DNA of 64,000 nt, taken from JAWQFO01 sp033436665 (GTDB taxonomy: Bacteria > Pseudomonadota > Alphaproteobacteria > Rhodobacterales > Rhodobacteraceae). Under the pieces are notes generated by a model. It did no database searches. It worked only from the letters and a program-made list of their open reading frames with translations, and was not told the origin of the DNA. Location of the stretch: positions 62,001-126,000 of the forward strand of contig NZ_JAWQFO010000005.1 in NCBI RefSeq assembly GCF_033436665.1, written 5' to 3'. Both the position numbers and the translations under genes were made by a program. Below, piece after piece: positions 60,735-64,000 of the stretch; position 1 is the first letter of the stretch, and every line of letters starts with the position of its first letter.

Positions 60735-61763
60735 TCAGCGCGCCAGATCGACCCAGACGAGCCGGTGGCGGCTGGCCCTTGCAGCGGTTTCGGCCTCCGA
60801 GGTGTTCGGCGCCGGCCAATAGACGCCGCCGCCCGTGACCGTCCAGTCCGCCGAGGGGAGCACGTAGTCGACGCGCAGGTTTCCCGGATCGGGGTCGTCC
60901 CAATCGACGGTGTCGCGGGCATCCCCGGCGGCTTTTGCGCCGGCACTGGTCTGGCCCGGATCCTGCAGGCGCGGATCTGACAGCAGCCCGCGGATCGCCT
61001 CTTTTCGTCCCTCGCCGTCTTTCGGGTCGAGGTTGGCGTCGCCCAGCAGGACGAAGTGATCCGCTGGCGGACTGCCGATCCTGCCGTCGAGGAATTGGCC
61101 CCAGAAGGCGATCTCGTCGTGGTTGCGGCGACCATTGCGGTCCTCGGGACCGTCGAAGACCGGCGGGCTTGCGTGAAAGGTCAGAAGCGTCACCTCGCCG
61201 AGATCGGGCACGTCGACGGGGATGACCCAGTGACCGGTGGTCGACAGGCGCTGGACGGCCTGTGCCTCGGGCGAGGGAAACGGCGCGCCATCGACCTCCG
61301 GCAGCAGCGCGCCGGGCAGATCGGTCCAGAGCAGGTTGGAAAAGTCCTGTATCTCGGCCTCGACGATCTCGAACGTCGACAGGATCGCCATGCCGCCCTG
61401 TCCGGAGAAGCTTCCGAAGCCCTGGGCGTCGCGCGGACCGTCGTCGCGGCCATCGCCGTCGAGGTCGATGCCGGTGGCGACACCGGTGTTCGGGCGTGCC
61501 GCGAAGCTGTGGGCATAGTCGATCCCGGCGGCGGACAGCGTTTCGACGAAGGCGGCAAGCGCCGCGCCGGTCAGGTCATAGTCGAAGCCTTGCAGCGCGA
61601 GGATGTCCGGTCGAACAGTGGCGATGACGTCTGCCGCGGCGGCGATCTGTGGATCCTCGCCGCGTAGGATGTCGCGCAGCAGCAGGCCGGGGCCCTTGCG
61701 CTGGAACTCGGTATTGTAGGACGCGATGCGGAGCCCGTCGGCCTGCGCCGGGGCTCCGAGCAT
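60735..61763 (-). CDS. Secreted endonuclease/exonuclease/phosphatase-fold protein
   Basis: A protein of about 342 residues with the EEP (DNase I-like) fold: RIASYNTEFQ near the start, LLTFHASPP, LLGDANLDP near 228 and the final RHRLVWVDL. The usual metal Glu in LQE is replaced in LALQGFDYD, so catalysis is uncertain. The start is uncertain: ATG 61763 cuts into an obvious secretion signal (PDRLILATLLMLGAPAQA), whereas the frame upstream offers only a CTG at 61784 or an ATG at 61910 that overlaps the next gene by 130 bp. Either way, export is likely. It directly follows the membrane protein gene. Confidence 0.75.
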   Translation of the reverse strand: MLGAPAQADGLRIASYNTEFQRKGPGLLLRDILRGEDPQIAAAADVIATVRPDILALQGFDYDLTGAALAAFVETLSAAGIDYAHSFAARPNTGVATGIDLDGDGRDDGPRDAQGFGSFSGQGGMAILSTFEIVEAEIQDFSNLLWTDLPGALLPEVDGAPFPSPEAQAVQRLSTTGHWVIPVDVPDLGEVTLLTFHASPPVFDGPEDRNGRRNHDEIAFWGQFLDGRIGSPPADHFVLLGDANLDPKDGEGRKEAIRGLLSDPRLQDPGQTSAGAKAAGDARDTVDWDDPDPGNLRVDYVLPSADWTVTGGGVYWPAPNTSEAETAARASRHRLVWVDLAR

Positions 61764-61780
61764 CAGCAGGGTCGCAAGGA

Positions 61781-62623
61781 TCAGGCGGTCTGGAACTCGA
61801 CGTCCTCGGCGGCGCTTGCGTAGGCCCTGCGGCGCTTTTCCTCGATCAGCTCGGCGATGCGGTTCATCGCGATGCCGCGCATGATCATGCTTGCCGGAAG
61901 AAATGCCCATGCGCTGATCGTCCAGATGAGGGTCTGCGTGTTGTCCAGCGAGATCGGGTCGATTAGCACCGCGGCCGCCTTGACCACCGCCGGGATGATG
62001 AACGGCAACAGGAAACCAAGCGCGATGTTGATGCGCGCGTCGCGCTGGAGCCGATAGAGCACGTCGCCGCCGGCCGTTGGATCGAAGAGCGGCAGGTTCA
62101 CCCAGACGTTGAAGGCACCGCTGCGTGTCGGCCAGCCCAGAATCCGGACCATCGCCACGAACACGATCATCGCGACCAGCGAAATCATGTAGGCGAGGCC
62201 GGCGGCGGTGCGCACCGAATTGATCGTGTCGATCGTCGCGTCGCCGGGCAGCATCAGCACCACAAGGCGAACCGGCGAGTAGGGAAAGTCGATGGCATTG
62301 CCGATCACCGTGCCGATCGAGGTCAGGCTCGCAGTCAGCATCGTCGGCTCCGTCTTGCCCTTGGCGATCGCGGTAAGCAGGAAGACGATCAGGAACAGGG
62401 TAATGAAGCGAAGGCGGTTGAACGGAGCGGCATCGCGAAACTCAACGATGCTTGGCGCGTTCGAGTTGTATTCTATGAAGGTCATGATTGAGGCGATTAC
62501 CGCGACAAGGACCACGATCTGGGTTTGATCGGCGACGATACCGGGCAGGAGCAGTGCTGGAGTCGCGATGAGCAGCGCTACCAGCAAGCCGCGCATTGCG
62601 GCTCCTGTCATTCGTGCAATCAT
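61781..62623 (-). CDS. Multi-pass membrane protein of unknown function
   Basis: A 280-residue protein that I do not recognise. It has about six membrane segments (roughly 12-30, 34-50, 72-88, 145-168, 207-222, 235-252), with a charged C-terminus (EEKRRRAYASAAEDVEF). AGGGG lies 9 bp before ATG. Its stop overlaps the probable signal-peptide region of the EEP gene, so both may be one transcript and one functional unit. No transporter or enzyme motif is seen. Confidence 0.75.
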   Translation of the reverse strand: MIARMTGAAMRGLLVALLIATPALLLPGIVADQTQIVVLVAVIASIMTFIEYNSNAPSIVEFRDAAPFNRLRFITLFLIVFLLTAIAKGKTEPTMLTASLTSIGTVIGNAIDFPYSPVRLVVLMLPGDATIDTINSVRTAAGLAYMISLVAMIVFVAMVRILGWPTRSGAFNVWVNLPLFDPTAGGDVLYRLQRDARINIALGFLLPFIIPAVVKAAAVLIDPISLDNTQTLIWTISAWAFLPASMIMRGIAMNRIAELIEEKRRRAYASAAEDVEFQTA

Positions 62624-62923
62624 AAATAGTTACCCCTTCAAACTGGATGGCTCCGGTACACTGCCTTTGCCTTTTCCAACCTGATGCCTCCGGCGAAGAG
62701 GGCTGCCTCCATTTTTTCTTTTATTTGCCCGTAATCGCCAAAGCGCTCAAGCTTTGGTTAACAAAGCCTTACTCCTGAGGCAGTTTAGGGGTCGAACTGG
62801 TGCGAAGCTGCATCAAATCTGTGTCAAAAAATGGGCGGATTACAATATGTTGTGGGCATGGGGAAAACGCCCACAACGCTGGGTTGGGTCAATTGATGAC
62901 CGATTCAGTGAAGCTGGCCTGAT
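62624..62923. other. AT-richer intergenic region with CtrA-like box and hairpin
   Basis: This 300-bp gap follows leuD and precedes the membrane protein gene, both on the minus strand. It holds TTAA-N7-TTAC (62758-62772), one base off the CtrA box TTAA-N7-TTAA, and a perfect 9-bp inverted repeat GTTGTGGGC / GCCCACAAC (62849-62857 and 62869-62877). A 24-codon minus ORF (62638-62712) lies just before the membrane protein gene but has no Shine-Dalgarno sequence. I saw no convincing gene. Confidence 0.5.
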
Positions 62924-63529
62924 TCACACCCAAGGCCGCGCCTGCGCCGATTCTGCTTCGTAATTGCTGATCGATTCGGCTTTCTCCATCGTCAGGCCGA
63001 TGTCGTCCAGGCCCTCCATCAGGCAGTGCTTCTTGAACGAATCGAGTTCGAAGCGGAACACCTCGCCGTCCGAAGTTGTCACCGTCTGGGCGTCGAGGTC
63101 GACGGTCATTCGCGCGTTGGCACCCTTCTCGGCGTCCTTCATCAGCACGTCCACCTGCTCTTGCGGGAGCGCGATCGGCAGGATGCCGTTCTTGAAGCAG
63201 TTGTTGTAGAAGATATCGGCGAAACTCGGCGCGATCACGCAGCGGATGCCAAAATCCTTGATCGCCCAGGGCGCGTGCTCGCGGCTCGAGCCGCAGCCGA
63301 AATTGTCGCCGGCCACCAGGATCTCGGCGTCGCGGTACTGGGGCTTGTTCAGGACGAAGTCCGGGATCTCGTTGCCGTCGCCGTCATAGCGCATCTCGTC
63401 GAAGAGATTCACGCCGAGGCCCGACCGCTTGATCGTCTTGAGGAACTGTTTGGGGATAATCATGTCGGTGTCGACATTGATCTGTGGCATCGGCGCCGCG
63501 ATCCCCGTGAGGGTTTCGAATTTTTCCAT
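62924..63529 (-). CDS. leuD: 3-isopropylmalate dehydratase small subunit
   Basis: The 201-residue swivel subunit of the Fe-S isomerase in leucine synthesis. Motifs are INVDTDMIIPKQFLK near 17, DNFGCGSSREHAPWAIKDFG near 70 and FKNGILP. ATG 63529 gives the family start MEKFETLTG; the open frame extends to 63574 without a better start. The large subunit leuC is not in the window. It lies 41 bp after the HdeD-like gene. Confidence 0.95.
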   Translation of the reverse strand: MEKFETLTGIAAPMPQINVDTDMIIPKQFLKTIKRSGLGVNLFDEMRYDGDGNEIPDFVLNKPQYRDAEILVAGDNFGCGSSREHAPWAIKDFGIRCVIAPSFADIFYNNCFKNGILPIALPQEQVDVLMKDAEKGANARMTVDLDAQTVTTSDGEVFRFELDSFKKHCLMEGLDDIGLTMEKAESISNYEAESAQARPWV

Positions 63530-63570
63530 GTCTGTCTCCATCCGGGACACGCAAGGCGTCCCCGCGCGTG

Positions 63571-63999
63571 TCACTTGTTCAGTCGCTGCTCGAGCTTGTC
63601 CTTCACCGCGCCCTTGGCGGTGCGCAGAAACAACGCGAAGGCGATCAGCCCCGACCCGTTGAACAGAAGCTCGATGCCGAGCAGGATGCCCAGCAGCGAC
63701 GGTGCGATCTGGAAGAAGTTCGCGACGATGTATGCGGCCAGCAGAACCGAGAGAGCCCCCGAGATCAGCATCGGCCAGAAAACCTTGGTCTCCTTCATGC
63801 GGAACGCCGTGACGAGCCGCAGGACGCCGTTGGCCGCGATCAGGATGGTGGCAAGCGTGGCCAGCGAGATGATCCCGCTGAGCGGTTCGAACACCAGCGA
63901 CAGTCCCAGCAGCACCATCAGTGCGCCCAGACCGATCCCCAGTAGTTTCGACGTTCCACTTTCCTCGCTGAACCCGGCATAGATCTGGATGCCGCCGGT
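63571..63999 (-). CDS. HdeD/DUF308 family membrane protein, 5'-truncated
   Basis: The frame is open to the end of the window; 142 residues and the stop are visible, so the start lies beyond 64000. At least five hydrophobic helices are seen (for example GIGLGALMVLLGLSLVFEP and LLGILLGIELLFNGSGLIAF). The alternating helix pairs and glycine pattern fit HdeD, an acid-resistance-associated membrane family of unknown mechanism. An internal ATG at 63918 is not the start, because hydrophobic residues of the same helix precede it. Confidence 0.8.
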   Translation of the reverse strand, partial: TGGIQIYAGFSEESGTSKLLGIGLGALMVLLGLSLVFEPLSGIISLATLATILIAANGVLRLVTAFRMKETKVFWPMLISGALSVLLAAYIVANFFQIAPSLLGILLGIELLFNGSGLIAFALFLRTAKGAVKDKLEQRLNK

Positions 64000-64000
64000 C

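Noticed and set aside
58439..60838. 799-residue plus-strand frame opposite the DMT and leuB genes
   Set aside because: Antisense shadow covering an intergenic gap and two confirmed genes.
62638..62712. 24-codon minus-strand ORF as a leader peptide of the membrane protein gene
   Set aside because: No Shine-Dalgarno sequence, no regulatory codon run and no paired attenuator structures; chance ORF is more likely.
62754..62963. 69-codon plus-strand ORF before and into the 3' end of leuD
   Set aside because: TTG start, no ribosome site, overlaps a confirmed gene, no recognisable features.

Overview
The window is one strand-mixed, gene-dense stretch of a GC-rich (roughly two thirds G+C) alphaproteobacterial chromosome. 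Gene content and order point to the Rhodobacteraceae (roseobacter group): a TrpD2-like gene beside cysG, ChvE/GguAB and Frc sugar importers, a glgP-B-C-A-X-malQ-pgm glycogen operon, a TRAP transporter joined to 5-oxoprolinase genes, and leuB/leuD with an HdeD-like gene. I saw no insertion sequence, phage, CRISPR array, rRNA or replication origin. Two tRNA genes are present: Arg-CCT (56392-56468, +) and Pro-CGG (58299-58375, -). The window opens inside one gene and closes inside another.

Layout. 0-3.9 kb: a 5'-truncated TrpD2-like gene, siroheme synthase cysG and a DUF2252 gene. 3.9-18.4 kb: an uncharacterised carbohydrate or carbohydrate-acid locus. A minus operon (UPF0261/Tm-1-like protein, PEP-hydrolase-type TIM barrel, cupin, M24 peptidase) faces a plus operon for a complete ABC importer that includes a 70-residue membrane protein. 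Further on lie a 2-hydroxyacid dehydrogenase, a FadR-type regulator, an enolase-superfamily enzyme and two divergent sugar isomerase/epimerases. All four promoter regions carry the same operator, TGGTNNNACCA. 18.4-28 kb: a GbpR-like LysR gene, the ChvE-GguA-GguB importer and enzymes of oxidative, non-phosphorylating L-arabinose/D-galactose breakdown. 28-34 kb: a ROK regulator, frcBCAK and a PfkB sugar kinase. 34-47.9 kb: seven glycogen/maltodextrin genes and a D-lyxose isomerase gene. 47.9-54 kb: pxpA-pxpC-pxpB with a TRAP transporter, opposite a MarR-like regulator and a perfect 17-bp palindrome. 54-64 kb: a YcaQ/AlkX-type glycosylase, a LacI regulator, tRNAs, a membrane alpha/beta hydrolase, a DMT transporter, leuB, a secreted EEP-fold protein, an unknown membrane protein, leuD and a truncated HdeD/DUF308 gene.

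How it fits together. Much of the window is a sugar uptake and storage island: three ABC importers feed separate catabolic routes, fructose enters the hexose-phosphate pool through the kinase, and the glycogen operon stores and recovers glucose units. The TRAP-Pxp operon probably imports and opens 5-oxoproline or a related carboxylate. The least explained and most coherent unit is the 3.9-18.4 kb locus, which I propose as one regulon under the FadR-type repressor encoded at 14490-15200. A recurring RNA-level feature is that all four solute-binding-protein genes are followed, inside their operons, by a perfect GC-rich stem-loop.
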